In this document: piece by piece, positions 1-9,300 of the stretch
How positions within the stretch are numbered: the stretch's first letter is position 1
Layout: every line of letters starts with the position of its first letter
NCBI GenBank assembly: GCA_026005135.1
Contig: BPKM01000001.1
Location: 1 to 64,000, forward strand
Length of the DNA stretch: 64,000 nucleotides
Source of the DNA: Leptospiraceae bacterium
GTDB lineage: Bacteria > Spirochaetota > Leptospiria > Leptospirales > Leptonemataceae
Reading direction: 5' to 3'
Notes under the pieces: generated by a model
What the model was told of the DNA's origin: nothing
Database searches by the model: none
The model's input: the letters and a program-made list of their open reading frames with translations, nothing else
Made by a program: the position numbers and the translations under genes

Positions 1-1
1 T

Positions 2-403
2 AGTATTCCAGAAACCATTTTTTATTTATTAAAAAAATATCTAAAATATCTTTATAAAATAAAAATAGCCCATAATAGAAAAACAATGACGGCAAAATAT
101 CAGCCAGTAACAAGAAAATATAAAAAATACTGGATAGTAATGAAGCCACCCTTATGGGGAAAGATGTATCAGTTAAGGTATTATTTGGGTTATTCTATGA
201 GTTGTATTTTAAGAATTATGTTAGATTGGGAGATGCAAAGTATAGGAAGAGACATAATACCACTTGTAGAAAAACCTGAATTATCTTTAAGGCAGCAAAG
301 AATCCAGAATCGAATTCGAAGCCTTGATAATTACATATTGATTAGTGTTGTAGATTACGAAGAGAGGAGGGTTTTTTCGAAATTTTTTGATGGATATGAT
401 TGA
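2..403 (+). CDS. DUF1564-like protein, 5' end beyond the window
   Basis: The frame is open from base 2, so the start lies outside the window; the first ATG at 86 is probably internal. The residues encoded before that ATG align with the two complete DUF1564-like proteins at 29.7 kb and 37.3 kb: a Ser followed by a Phe-x-x-Leu-x-Lys-Tyr pattern, then a shared Gly-Tyr-Ser-x-Ser-x-Ile-x-Arg segment ending in Trp-Glu. It is clearly more divergent than those two copies are from each other, and no terminal inverted repeat is visible at its 3' end. DUF1564 is a family of unknown function known mainly from Leptospira; the helical, charged central region could bind DNA, but that is inference. I do not know its function. 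Confidence 0.6.
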   Translation, partial: SIPETIFYLLKKYLKYLYKIKIAHNRKTMTAKYQPVTRKYKKYWIVMKPPLWGKMYQLRYYLGYSMSCILRIMLDWEMQSIGRDIIPLVEKPELSLRQQRIQNRIRSLDNYILISVVDYEERRVFSKFFDGYD

Positions 404-662
404 CAATTATATAAAATAATTAAATTTATTAATCAAATATTATAAAAATTTTAATAACCCCATTCTTTATCTATATAATTATGTACTTTAACAATTTTAA
501 AAACATAAAAAACTATTCTTTCAATTTCTAACTACAACTTATAATAAAAATAGGGTAGATTATTTTAAGATTTTATTATCGAAATTTATTAATAGATAAT
601 TGTATATTTTTGTAAAAAAGTAATTTTACATTTTTATATACTACATCTTTTATACAGAATAT

Positions 663-1541
663 TTAAAAAAAGAAATCTGGTTTTAATTCGTTAAAATCAT
701 GATTTTTTAAGTGTTCTTTGAGTTGATCTTGCCATTTGTTAATTTGTTTTTGTAATTTATTTATTGTTTTAGGAAATTCTTTTTCTTTATCTATATCGTG
801 TTCTTCTTTTTGTAATATTATATTGTATGAAAAAGGTATTTCAAACAAACAATTTTGATCTTCATAGATTAATTGATAAGAACCTTCTTCTAAATGCGGA
901 AAAAGTAAAAAAAATAATATTTCTTTATCTGGTTCTATGTTAAAAGAAGAAAAATTTTCAAAATAATTTTGATAGTATTCTAATTTATATTTTCTTGGTT
1001 CCATTAAAATTGGTTCAAAATAAAAATATTTTAACCAGGTAGAATTTGCTTTTAAATAATTAATGGGATTCTTAGGTATAGTATACCAGAAAATAGGAAT
1101 TTCCTTTAAATATAAAGGATAATGGCTTAATAATTCACCTATTTTATAAGAATTGATTTTTCTTTTATTTTGTTTTATATAAAATTGATTGGTATTAATT
1201 ATTATTCCTTCGTTATGATGATTTTTTATATAAATTCTAATCCATAAAAAATTATCTTCTATTAGATGGTTATTTCGATTTATTGAATTATAATAAATAT
1301 CATCACCTGTGGGCAAAAAAGGATAGGATAATGGTGAATTTAAAATTACCTCATATTGAAAACATTTGTTTTGATCTTCTATAAATAAAAAAAATCCAGA
1401 ATAATATACTTCTTTTTGTTCATTAATTTTGTATTCTCGAATTAAATATTGATAAGGTGATTGGCAGAATAAAAAAAAGAAAAAGAATAAAGGGAATTTC
1501 AATATCCCTTTATTCTTAAAGATATTTATACTTTTATGCAA
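663..1541 (-). CDS. putative lipoprotein of unknown function
   Basis: A 292-residue protein with a short basic N-terminus, a strongly hydrophobic Phe-rich stretch and a Cys at about residue 26 (LFC-Q), which fits a lipoprotein signal peptide. The remainder is rich in aromatic residues (Tyr, Phe, Trp), suggesting a beta-rich extracytoplasmic domain, and the C-terminus is charged and helical. No catalytic motif or family is recognised. Its start overlaps the end of the upstream sigma-region-4 gene by 8 bases, so the two are probably co-transcribed and translationally coupled. Downstream there is only AT-rich sequence (404-662) in which I see no gene. Confidence 0.6.
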   Translation of the reverse strand: MHKSINIFKNKGILKFPLFFFFFLFCQSPYQYLIREYKINEQKEVYYSGFFLFIEDQNKCFQYEVILNSPLSYPFLPTGDDIYYNSINRNNHLIEDNFLWIRIYIKNHHNEGIIINTNQFYIKQNKRKINSYKIGELLSHYPLYLKEIPIFWYTIPKNPINYLKANSTWLKYFYFEPILMEPRKYKLEYYQNYFENFSSFNIEPDKEILFFLLFPHLEEGSYQLIYEDQNCLFEIPFSYNIILQKEEHDIDKEKEFPKTINKLQKQINKWQDQLKEHLKNHDFNELKPDFFF

Positions 1542-2667
1542 AGTCGTATGCTGGTGCGTTCCAGACTCTTGTTCTTGTTAAATCAATAAAGATTAAATCA
1601 TCTTCTGTTCTTACATCTCTATAACCTGCTAAATAAGTGACTAAATTAACACTTTCTGGTTTACATTTTAATGTTTTACATAATTGAGATAGTTTCATTT
1701 TACCACCTGCTTCTTTTACCATTTGATAGATTTCTTCTGCATATTTTTGTATTACTGGTCCAATATAGATATTTGTTCTTATAACAGCTTTTTTCTCAAT
1801 CTGACGAATTCTTTCTCTTGTTAAATCTAATTCAGAACCTACACTTTCAAGTGTTTTCTTTTCAAGAGCGCGATTGGTTATAATATAATATTCTCTCTGT
1901 GTTAAGAATTCTTTCATTTTGGGCAAAATATCATCGAGTTTTAGATCTAAATTTCTGTTAGGGAATTTATTTAAATATTGATTTTCATATTCATCAATAT
2001 CGATACCATGTTCTTTTAGTAATTCACGTAATAGATTTTCGCTAATTTCCCCATAATTTTTAATAGCTAATCGTCCTTCTCTTCCAAGTTGTAAGAATTC
2101 TTTTAAATTAGAAACATGAGCATTTTGATATGCTTTATTTAATTTTACATCATCAGTTAATACACCCATAGAATGTTTTTCTAAATCTAATGGTTCTTTT
2201 GTCTCTTCTGGAATAATTCCAAATTTTTCTAATTTTTTTAGAAAAGATTTATAAATCGCATTTCCAGGCCAATTGATAGAACGAATTTCTTCTAAGGTTA
2301 ATGTTTTTAAATCTTTTAATTTTGTTCTACCAGTTTTATGACAGTATTCAATTAAAGCATGATAGGAACCTCGAAATACTCTTTCAATAGGTGTTTCCCA
2401 TTCAATTTCTTTTAACTGGATAGGTTCAACACGAGTTGGAATCTCTGGATTTTTAATTTTTTCTTTAATAATCAATAATTTTTTTTGTCCAATTCCTCTT
2501 ATATTTTTTAGATTATCAATATGGTCTTCTAATTCATCAACATAGATTAGACCTTTTCTATTTGCATATTCACGAAGTAATAGAAATTTTCTTTCACCAA
2601 ATACTTCGCTAATAAAATATCTTTTTTTTTCAGTTTTTTCAGTTTTTTCGTTTTTGTTTTTTCCCAT
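1534..2667 (-). CDS. sigma-70 region 4 / RNA polymerase alpha-CTD-like helix-hairpin-helix protein
   Basis: A 377-residue protein. Residues about 53-71 hold a helix-hairpin-helix (IRGIGQKK). Residues about 171-222 resemble the alpha-CTD fold, ending in an NYGEISENLL stretch comparable to the conserved G-K/Y-S-x-x-E-I/L motif. Residues about 253-297 are a clear sigma-70 region 4 helix-turn-helix (LTQRE, then TRERIRQIEKKA). No sigma region 2 or 3 is present, so it cannot act as a normal sigma factor by itself. The Lys/Glu-rich N-terminus is probably disordered. A role as a promoter-binding regulator or RNA polymerase accessory factor is inference. It is followed with an 8-base overlap by a putative lipoprotein gene. 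Confidence 0.75.
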   Translation of the reverse strand: MGKNKNEKTEKTEKKRYFISEVFGERKFLLLREYANRKGLIYVDELEDHIDNLKNIRGIGQKKLLIIKEKIKNPEIPTRVEPIQLKEIEWETPIERVFRGSYHALIEYCHKTGRTKLKDLKTLTLEEIRSINWPGNAIYKSFLKKLEKFGIIPEETKEPLDLEKHSMGVLTDDVKLNKAYQNAHVSNLKEFLQLGREGRLAIKNYGEISENLLRELLKEHGIDIDEYENQYLNKFPNRNLDLKLDDILPKMKEFLTQREYYIITNRALEKKTLESVGSELDLTRERIRQIEKKAVIRTNIYIGPVIQKYAEEIYQMVKEAGGKMKLSQLCKTLKCKPESVNLVTYLAGYRDVRTEDDLIFIDLTRTRVWNAPAYDFA

Positions 2668-2935
2668 AGCGACACCTCTTTAATTAGATATTGAAACAAA
2701 TATTTTATATACAAAAAAATTATTTATGATTCTACGTCAATAAAAAAAAACACTTAATTATTAATTTATATATATTTTTTGAATTAGACCTTTTATTTTT
2801 TATTATTTATATAGAATTTATATATATTTAGATTTTTTTTAAATTAATATTTATTGGTTAAAGTTATAAGTAAATGTATACTATTGTATTATTTTATTTT
2901 TAAATAAATTATGTGTATAAAAATATACAAATAGT

Positions 2936-4768
2936 CTATTTTTTCTGATTTTCATCTATATTAGATTTTAGTAATGCTAAAAATGCTTCTTGTGGAATTT
3001 CAACTGATCCAATCATTTTCATACGTTTTTTCCCTTCTTTTTGTTTTTCTAAGAGTTTTTTCTTTCTGGTAATATCACCACCATAGCATTTTGCTAGAAC
3101 ATTTTTTCTTAATGCAGATATATTTTCTCTTGCAATAATTTTGGAACCAATGGCAGCTTGTAAAGGAATTTGAAATTGATGTCTTGGGATTAAATGTTTT
3201 AGGCGTTCAATAATACTTTTAGCTCTCTCATAGGCTTTTGAACGGTGTGTTATCATTGCTAAGGCATCAACTGGTTCACCATTCACCATAATATCAACTT
3301 TTACAAGATCAGATTCTTTGTATCCGATAAGTTCATAATCTAAGGAAGCATATCCACGAGATATACTTTTTAAACGATCATAAAATTCAAAAATTAATTC
3401 AGATAAAGGAAGTTGATAAATAATTTGAACTTTTGATTCATCTAAATAAATCAAATTTTCCTGCATACCACGTTTTTCCTGTAATAAAGTTAATATATTT
3501 CCTATATATTCTTGGGGTGTTATAATATGAACTTTAGCATAAGGTTCTTCTTTTTTTGCGATTTTTGCTGGATCAGGCCATTCTGCTGGATTTGAAATTT
3601 CTATAATTTTTCCATCTGTTAAGGTAATTCTATATTTTACAGAAGGTGCAGTATTTATTAATTCCAATCCAAACTCTCTTTCTAGTCTTTCCTGTATAAT
3701 TTCCATATGTAGCAAACCTAAATATCCCACTCGAAAGCCATGTCCTAATGCAGTTGAATTTTCTGGTTCATATACAAGAGATGCATCATTTAATTTTAAT
3801 TTAGCAATGGCATCTTTTAAATCGTCATAGTCCTCATTGTTAATTGGGAATAATCCAGCAAATACCATAGGTTTAATTTCTTTATAACCAGGTAAGGGTT
3901 GACTTGCTGGTTTATCTGCTAAGGTTACGGTATCTCCCACTCTGGTATCTTCTACAGATTTAATACCTGCTATGATATATCCAACTTCTCCAGCCTGTAA
4001 AGATTCTTTGGGAATCATTTTAATTTGTTGTATACCAAGTTCAGTCACTGTAAAGATTTTTTGATTACTCATTAACAAGATTTTATCACCTTTTTTTACT
4101 ATACCATCAAAGATTCTTACTTTCATTACTGCACCATAATAAGAATTATAAAAGGAATCATGAATTAATGCTTTTAAGGGAGCATTGATATCTCCCTTAG
4201 GAGGTGGTATTTGTTCTCTGATTGCTTCTAAAACAAGCTCAACATTTTGTCCCGTTTTTGCAGAAATAGGAATAGCTAATTCTGGATCAAGTCCAAGAGT
4301 ATGTTCAATTTGTTCTTTACAACGTTCTATATCTGCTGCTGGTAAATCTATTTTATTGATAATTGGAATAATTGCTAAATCGTGTTCAAGTGCTAAATAA
4401 AAATTTGCTAAGGTTTGTGCTTCTATTCCTTGTGTTGCATCAATTACTAATAATACACCTTCACATGCTGCTAAGGAACGAGAAACTTCATAAGTAAAAT
4501 CCACATGTCCAGGTGTATCAATCAAATTATAAGTATATATTTTTCCATCTTTTGCAGAGTAATCAAATGTAGCAGAGTTTGATTTTATTGTAATTCCTCT
4601 TTCTCTTTCTATATCCATACTATCAAGAATCTGATCTTTTTTAGTTCTTTCATCAGTAACCTTAGCAATTTCTAATAAACGATCCGCTAAGGTTGATTTT
4701 CCATGATCTATATGGGCAATGATACTAAAATTTCGAATCAAAGATAAATCTTTCATAGTTAGAATCAT
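2936..4768 (-). CDS. lepA: elongation factor 4 (LepA), ribosomal back-translocating GTPase
   Basis: A 610-residue translational GTPase with the P-loop AHIDHGKST near residue 18, the switch-I region RERGITIK, the DTPGH motif and the NKID guanine-specificity motif. The C-terminal half contains the LepA-specific region ([19 protein letters not shown] and [18 protein letters not shown]). The length matches the family (about 600 residues), so the gene is intact. LepA remodels ribosomes stalled in elongation and is associated with the membrane and with translation initiation. The next internal Met at residue 5 (base 4756) is an equally plausible start, as neither has a strong ribosome binding site. 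The neighbouring receptor gene is divergent (80-base gap). Confidence 0.97.
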   Translation of the reverse strand: MILTMKDLSLIRNFSIIAHIDHGKSTLADRLLEIAKVTDERTKKDQILDSMDIERERGITIKSNSATFDYSAKDGKIYTYNLIDTPGHVDFTYEVSRSLAACEGVLLVIDATQGIEAQTLANFYLALEHDLAIIPIINKIDLPAADIERCKEQIEHTLGLDPELAIPISAKTGQNVELVLEAIREQIPPPKGDINAPLKALIHDSFYNSYYGAVMKVRIFDGIVKKGDKILLMSNQKIFTVTELGIQQIKMIPKESLQAGEVGYIIAGIKSVEDTRVGDTVTLADKPASQPLPGYKEIKPMVFAGLFPINNEDYDDLKDAIAKLKLNDASLVYEPENSTALGHGFRVGYLGLLHMEIIQERLEREFGLELINTAPSVKYRITLTDGKIIEISNPAEWPDPAKIAKKEEPYAKVHIITPQEYIGNILTLLQEKRGMQENLIYLDESKVQIIYQLPLSELIFEFYDRLKSISRGYASLDYELIGYKESDLVKVDIMVNGEPVDALAMITHRSKAYERAKSIIERLKHLIPRHQFQIPLQAAIGSKIIARENISALRKNVLAKCYGGDITRKKKLLEKQKEGKKRMKMIGSVEIPQEAFLALLKSNIDENQKK

Positions 4769-4848
4769 TTTTTTTTAAAACGATTTGTTGAAAAGTCAGA
4801 AAAATGTTTGATTCTTTACTACCTTTTTGGTAAATAACATTACTACCA

Positions 4849-5598
4849 ATGTATTTAAGAATTGTTTTTATTTTTATTGTTATATGTTTTTTTAATCAAA
4901 AGATTTTACCAGAAACAATACAGAAAGGTTTTTTAAATATAAAAAACCAATCTATGATTGATTTAAAAGGAGAATGGGAATTTTATTGGCAGAAATTTTA
5001 TACCTTACAAGAAATTCATCAAATCCAATTTAAAACATATTGTTATGTTCCACATAACTGGATACCCTGTAATCAAGAACATAGTGGGACAGGTTTTGCT
5101 ACTTATTATCTTAAAATTCAAATACCAGATCGATGGTTAAATCAAGAAATTGGTTTATATATACCAACTATTGGAACTTCTTATAAAATATACATTAATG
5201 GAGAATTAAAAGAAGAAGTTGGTAAAGTTTCTAATATAAAATCAAAACAGATACCTTTATATGGAAATCGGATAATTTTATGGAAAGCAGAAAAAACCGA
5301 GCAGGAGATATTAATTCATGTTTCTAATTTTTATCATAAATCTGGTGGATTATGGTATAATATTTCTTTTGGATTAAAAAAAGAAATTGAACATCTATTT
5401 TTTAAAAACCTATTTTTCGATTTAGCTCTCTTTGGTTCTGTTTTTATTATGGCATTATTTCATTTTGGGATATTTATTCAAAAATTTTTATTAAGAAATA
5501 CTAACCAATATAGAAGAAAATATAAATTCAGAACGAAGCATTTTATATTTTTCTATTTTTTGCTTTTTGATTTCTATAAGAATTTTATTTGTAAATAA
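4849..5598 (+). CDS. 7TMR-DISM receptor, N-terminal part (frameshifted from 5567-7366)
   Basis: Signal peptide (residues 1-20), then an extracytoplasmic jelly-roll domain typical of 7TMR-DISM sensors: LKGEWEFYW, a VPHNW motif, GTGFATYYLKI, YINGE and the SNFYHKSGGLW end. A first membrane helix follows near residue 195. The last ~25 residues are out of frame. The following frame, read from about 5505, restores the expected second helix (SILYFSIFCFLISIRIL). A one-base shift in the A-rich segment about 5495-5560 therefore separates this sensor from its 7TM and cytoplasmic half. I read the two as one gene that is disrupted or mis-assembled. Such sensors detect sugars or other small extracellular ligands, but the ligand is unknown here. 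Confidence 0.8.
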   Translation: MYLRIVFIFIVICFFNQKILPETIQKGFLNIKNQSMIDLKGEWEFYWQKFYTLQEIHQIQFKTYCYVPHNWIPCNQEHSGTGFATYYLKIQIPDRWLNQEIGLYIPTIGTSYKIYINGELKEEVGKVSNIKSKQIPLYGNRIILWKAEKTEQEILIHVSNFYHKSGGLWYNISFGLKKEIEHLFFKNLFFDLALFGSVFIMALFHFGIFIQKFLLRNTNQYRRKYKFRTKHFIFFYFLLFDFYKNFICK

Positions 5599-7366
5599 TT
5601 ATTTTATTTATCGCATTATACCTGATACATATTTAAACTGGTTTTTGTTTGTTCGAATAGAATACTGGACACATATTTTAGGTTTATTATTTGCTACTTT
5701 ATTTTTTACAACATCATATCATTATAAATTTAATATATGGATAAAATGGATTACAGTAATAGGTTGTCTTTATTTTTTCATAGAAACTATTTTAGGGGAT
5801 ACCATTTTATTTACAACTCATTTGATTTATTTTGAAGTATTATTAGTTATAACAGGTTTATATCTTACTTTTCTTGTAATACAAAATGCAATAAAGAAAG
5901 TTCCAGGATCATTAGAATCTTTAATAGGTGGTTTAATTTTATATATTACAGTAATAAATGATATACTTCATGCCAGAAGTACAATTCAAACAGCATTTCT
6001 TTCAACTTTTGGATTATTTTGTTTTATTTTATTACATTCTTTTATGATAAGTCGAATATTTGAAATCTCTTTTTTTAATATTAAAGTTTTTCTCAATCAT
6101 TTAAAGAAAGAGAATATTTTATTAAAGAAATTTTTTCCTTCGAATTTAATTAAAATTTTAGATATAGAAGAAGATATAGAACAGTTGAGTAATCAACAAT
6201 ATAAAAAAGAATTAACAATTATAAAAATATATTTTATAAAAAAATATAAAGAAAAAATTATAAATAATATTATTTTAAGCGATACAATAAAAGAAATAAT
6301 ATCTTTATCCAATCAATATAAAGGGATATTAGATAAATATGATGATGAACAATTAATTTTCTTATTTCCAGAAAATGATTTTGATTTATTATCTTTTTTA
6401 AATGATCTATCTATAAAGTTGGAAATATTAAATAAAGAAGAAATGGAATTTTATTGTATATTACATAGAAATAACGTTATTTTTGAACCGATTAGCATAA
6501 AAGAACAATATACCTTTAATATTTTAATCCCAGATAAAGATTTATTCCCAAAAATTTTACAAATAGCAAAAAGCTTGCAATTACATTATGTTGTTACAGA
6601 AACTATAATAGAAAAGTATGAATTATTAAAACATATAAAAGAAATTCGATATATTAAAAATTTATCTTATAATAATTCATTGATAACAATTTGGGAAATC
6701 TATCGATATAATTTACAAAATGATATTTATTTAAAAAATCAAACAAAAGAAAATTATATAGAAGCTATCAAAGAATTAAAACAAAAAAATTTAAAGAAAG
6801 CTTTTGATTTATTATATCGTATTTATTTAAAAAATCCATCAGATTTATTATATTTATATTATTTAAATCAATTCTTATTAGAAATTGATATTCAACATTT
6901 TTCTTCTATTTTTCGATTTCAAGTCAAAGATAATTATTTTAAATACGAAGTAGGGAATACTTTATTAGATTTTCAGCATCAATTATTGCTTAAAACAATA
7001 ATGTATTTAAATCATCTTATTACAAATTTAGAAAAAGAAGATTTAATTGATATTCAACAATTAATTGATTTTATAGAGATATATGCTAAAGTGCATTTTT
7101 TAACAGAAGAATATTTTATGCAGATAATAGATTATAAAAATAAAGAAGATCATAAGAAAGAACACGAAGCATTTTTAACAACACTGGAATATTTTAAACA
7201 ACAAATTGTGTATCAGTCTGCTGATACTATTAAACAATTAGAAAAATTATCTGATTATTTATCAAAATGGATGGTAGAACATATATCATTTTCTGATATT
7301 CAGGGATATGGACAATTTATAAACGAAGAAAATAAAAATTTATTTTCAAATTGGCTTGACAGATGA
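5567..7366 (+). CDS. 7TMR-DISM receptor C-terminal part: 7TM, degenerate cyclase domain and bacteriohemerythrin
   Basis: This part continues the sensor at 4849. Residues 1-165 carry the remaining membrane helices. Residues about 186-380 follow the layout of class III adenylate/guanylate cyclases (FFPSNLIKIL entry, then two sub-domains), but the metal-binding Asp pair expected after the first strand is missing, so the domain is probably catalytically dead. Residues 390-440 resemble the usual TPR-like tail of such cyclases. Residues about 457-585 are a hemerythrin with all seven di-iron ligands at the right spacing: H471, H510, E514, H529, H533, H572, D577. The apparent start is an in-frame TTG and not a real initiation site. 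The 3' end overlaps the next gene by 4 bases. An O2- or iron-responsive output is inferred. Confidence 0.75.
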   Translation: MISIRILFVNNYFIYRIIPDTYLNWFLFVRIEYWTHILGLLFATLFFTTSYHYKFNIWIKWITVIGCLYFFIETILGDTILFTTHLIYFEVLLVITGLYLTFLVIQNAIKKVPGSLESLIGGLILYITVINDILHARSTIQTAFLSTFGLFCFILLHSFMISRIFEISFFNIKVFLNHLKKENILLKKFFPSNLIKILDIEEDIEQLSNQQYKKELTIIKIYFIKKYKEKIINNIILSDTIKEIISLSNQYKGILDKYDDEQLIFLFPENDFDLLSFLNDLSIKLEILNKEEMEFYCILHRNNVIFEPISIKEQYTFNILIPDKDLFPKILQIAKSLQLHYVVTETIIEKYELLKHIKEIRYIKNLSYNNSLITIWEIYRYNLQNDIYLKNQTKENYIEAIKELKQKNLKKAFDLLYRIYLKNPSDLLYLYYLNQFLLEIDIQHFSSIFRFQVKDNYFKYEVGNTLLDFQHQLLLKTIMYLNHLITNLEKEDLIDIQQLIDFIEIYAKVHFLTEEYFMQIIDYKNKEDHKKEHEAFLTTLEYFKQQIVYQSADTIKQLEKLSDYLSKWMVEHISFSDIQGYGQFINEENKNLFSNWLDR

Positions 7367-8061
7367 TTGTAACATTTCGTAATAGAAGTATGAAATTATT
7401 AACAGAAGAACAAAAAGAAAGAATAAAACGTGCTGTTGAATATGCAGAAAAGAAAACTTCTGGAGAAATTGTACCTTATATCGTACAAAGTTCAGATGTT
7501 TACTTGGAAGCTTTTTTTAAAAGTGCTTTAATTTTTAATATTATTGCTTTGTTTTTGTTTTTTACTATCTATGAATTACAAAATTTAGGTTTTTTATCTC
7601 AATGGTCCAAGTGGGACAAATATTTAACATTGCCTTATGTTATAATTGTAACATTTATTTTTACTATTATTGGTTTTTTGATCTGCTATATACCACCAGT
7701 TAGAAGATTTTTTGCTGGAAAGGAATTACTTGATCAGAGAGTTCATGCAAGAGCAAAAGAAGCATTTTTGGAAAGAGAAGTTTTTTTAACGAAAAATCGA
7801 ACTGGTGTATTATTATTTATTAGTTATTTTGAACATCGTGTTGTTGTATTAGGAGATTCTGGAATCAACCAGCATGTAACCCAAAAAGATTGGGAAGAAA
7901 TTGTTCAATTAATTATTCAAGGTATTAAGAATAACGATATTGCTTCTGGAATAGAAAAAGCTATAGAGAAATGTGGAGAATTATTACAAAAATCTGGTCT
8001 TGCTATTGCTATAGATGATATAAACGAAATATCAAATGAAATTACAGAAAAAAAAGATTAA
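7363..8061 (+). CDS. TPM-domain membrane protein
   Basis: A 232-residue protein beginning with a TPM-type (DUF477) segment: LTEEQKERIKRAVEYAEKKT followed by SGEIVPYIV. Two membrane helices follow at about 52-70 and 93-112. The second half of the TPM fold comes next, including the conserved FLTKNRTGVLLFISYFEHRV and VVLGDSGIN. The split by membrane helices is common in this family. TPM proteins have been tied to photosystem II repair in plants and to phosphatase-like activity; the bacterial role is unclear. The start overlaps the receptor gene by 4 bases (ATGA), so they are co-translated. The 3' end overlaps the convergent popT gene by 4 bases. A second Met at residue 10 is an alternative start. 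Confidence 0.8.
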   Translation: MIVTFRNRSMKLLTEEQKERIKRAVEYAEKKTSGEIVPYIVQSSDVYLEAFFKSALIFNIIALFLFFTIYELQNLGFLSQWSKWDKYLTLPYVIIVTFIFTIIGFLICYIPPVRRFFAGKELLDQRVHARAKEAFLEREVFLTKNRTGVLLFISYFEHRVVVLGDSGINQHVTQKDWEEIVQLIIQGIKNNDIASGIEKAIEKCGELLQKSGLAIAIDDINEISNEITEKKD

Positions 8062-9242
8062 ATTGGTGGTTCGGGATCTCCTATTTTTTGAGACAATTTT
8101 TCTAATAAAAATAATAATATTCCTCCGACAAATGCTATAAATATTGCAATTAGAATTTCATTGGTTTCTGGTTTATGATCAATATATCTTCCAGGAAAAA
8201 TTTTATTTAAACTTCCAACAAGAAAGCCAGTAAGTGCAGCCATTGTATAAGAATGATACTTTTGTAATAAATATTTTAATAATCTTACAAAAGAAAGAAT
8301 TCCAGTCACAATCCCAAGTATAAAAACAAAAAGAATATCAATTTGTTTCTCGTATAATGCTTTTAAAATATTTTGATATTCTCCAAATAAAACAAGTATA
8401 TATGCTCCTGAAATACCTGGAAGTATCATAGCACATATAGCAATAGAGGCAACAAAAAATATCCATATATATTTACCTATTCCTTTTTCTAAAATATAAA
8501 AAAATCCTTTTTGAGATAAATTTCCTTTAACTTCTAAAAATTCCTGGTGGGATTTTGTTCTTAGAAATAAAGAAATAGAATCCTGTTCAATAGAGAAATG
8601 TTTATCTGGTTCAAAAGTAGTAATGGTTAGTAAATTTTTTTGATTTTTTTGTAAATAAATTGTTAAATTTTCTGCCTGATTGGCTGGAATAATAAATTGA
8701 AACTTTCCAGAATCATCAATTTTTATAGTTTTAATTTGATCTGAAATTTCAATTTGTATATAAAAATTTTTATAGGGATTAATACTAGTAATAAAAAAAA
8801 TTATAATAGCAAATACGATGATTAATATATATTCTATTATCCCATGTTCCATTTTTTTATAGGGAATAAAAATCGAAAATAATATTAAACCAAAAAATAA
8901 GGAATAAGTATAAAAAGGATATTCTTCCATAAAAAATGGAATGATTCTTGACATAGATAATATGCCAGTACTTATACCTGCTACTAAAGTAATAAGAAAT
9001 ACAAAAGGTATGTTGTGTTTATTCTGTGATTTACGAATTAAAGATTTTAAAAATTGTATTACCTCTTTTGCATTTATAGAAGATAAAGCAAAAATAAGAT
9101 GTTCATAAATTCCAGAGATTAAAGCAATGGTTCCACCAGATACCCCAGGAATGATATCTGCTGCTCCCATTGAGAATCCTTTAAAAAAGAGAATAAGTTT
9201 AGCTTTTATGGATTTATATTCTTTATCTATATGATTTGACAT
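8058..9242 (-). CDS. popT: PopT-type (DUF368) polyprenyl-phosphate transporter with a soluble insertion
   Basis: A 394-residue polytopic membrane protein of the DUF368 family. It has the two signature repeats PGVSGGT (residues 32-38) and PGISGAY (275-281) in an inverted-repeat transporter layout. DUF368 (PopT) members recycle undecaprenyl phosphate across the cytoplasmic membrane for cell-wall and O-antigen synthesis. Residues about 155-245 are unusual: a hydrophilic, beta-rich segment rich in Ile, Lys and Gln is inserted between the two halves, next to a membrane helix ending near residue 152, so it is likely to lie on one side of the membrane as an extra domain. The gene converges with the TPM gene (4-base overlap). 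Confidence 0.85.
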   Translation of the reverse strand: MSNHIDKEYKSIKAKLILFFKGFSMGAADIIPGVSGGTIALISGIYEHLIFALSSINAKEVIQFLKSLIRKSQNKHNIPFVFLITLVAGISTGILSMSRIIPFFMEEYPFYTYSLFFGLILFSIFIPYKKMEHGIIEYILIIVFAIIIFFITSINPYKNFYIQIEISDQIKTIKIDDSGKFQFIIPANQAENLTIYLQKNQKNLLTITTFEPDKHFSIEQDSISLFLRTKSHQEFLEVKGNLSQKGFFYILEKGIGKYIWIFFVASIAICAMILPGISGAYILVLFGEYQNILKALYEKQIDILFVFILGIVTGILSFVRLLKYLLQKYHSYTMAALTGFLVGSLNKIFPGRYIDHKPETNEILIAIFIAFVGGILLFLLEKLSQKIGDPEPPI

Positions 9243-9300
9243 ATAAAACCAAAAAATTTTTTAGTATACCAATTAAAACAAAAAAATTGTAAAATCAAAA

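Noticed and set aside
404..662. A possible gene or RNA in the AT-rich gap at the left end
   Set aside because: No ORF with a ribosome site, no hairpin of note and no tRNA-like fold could be made out.
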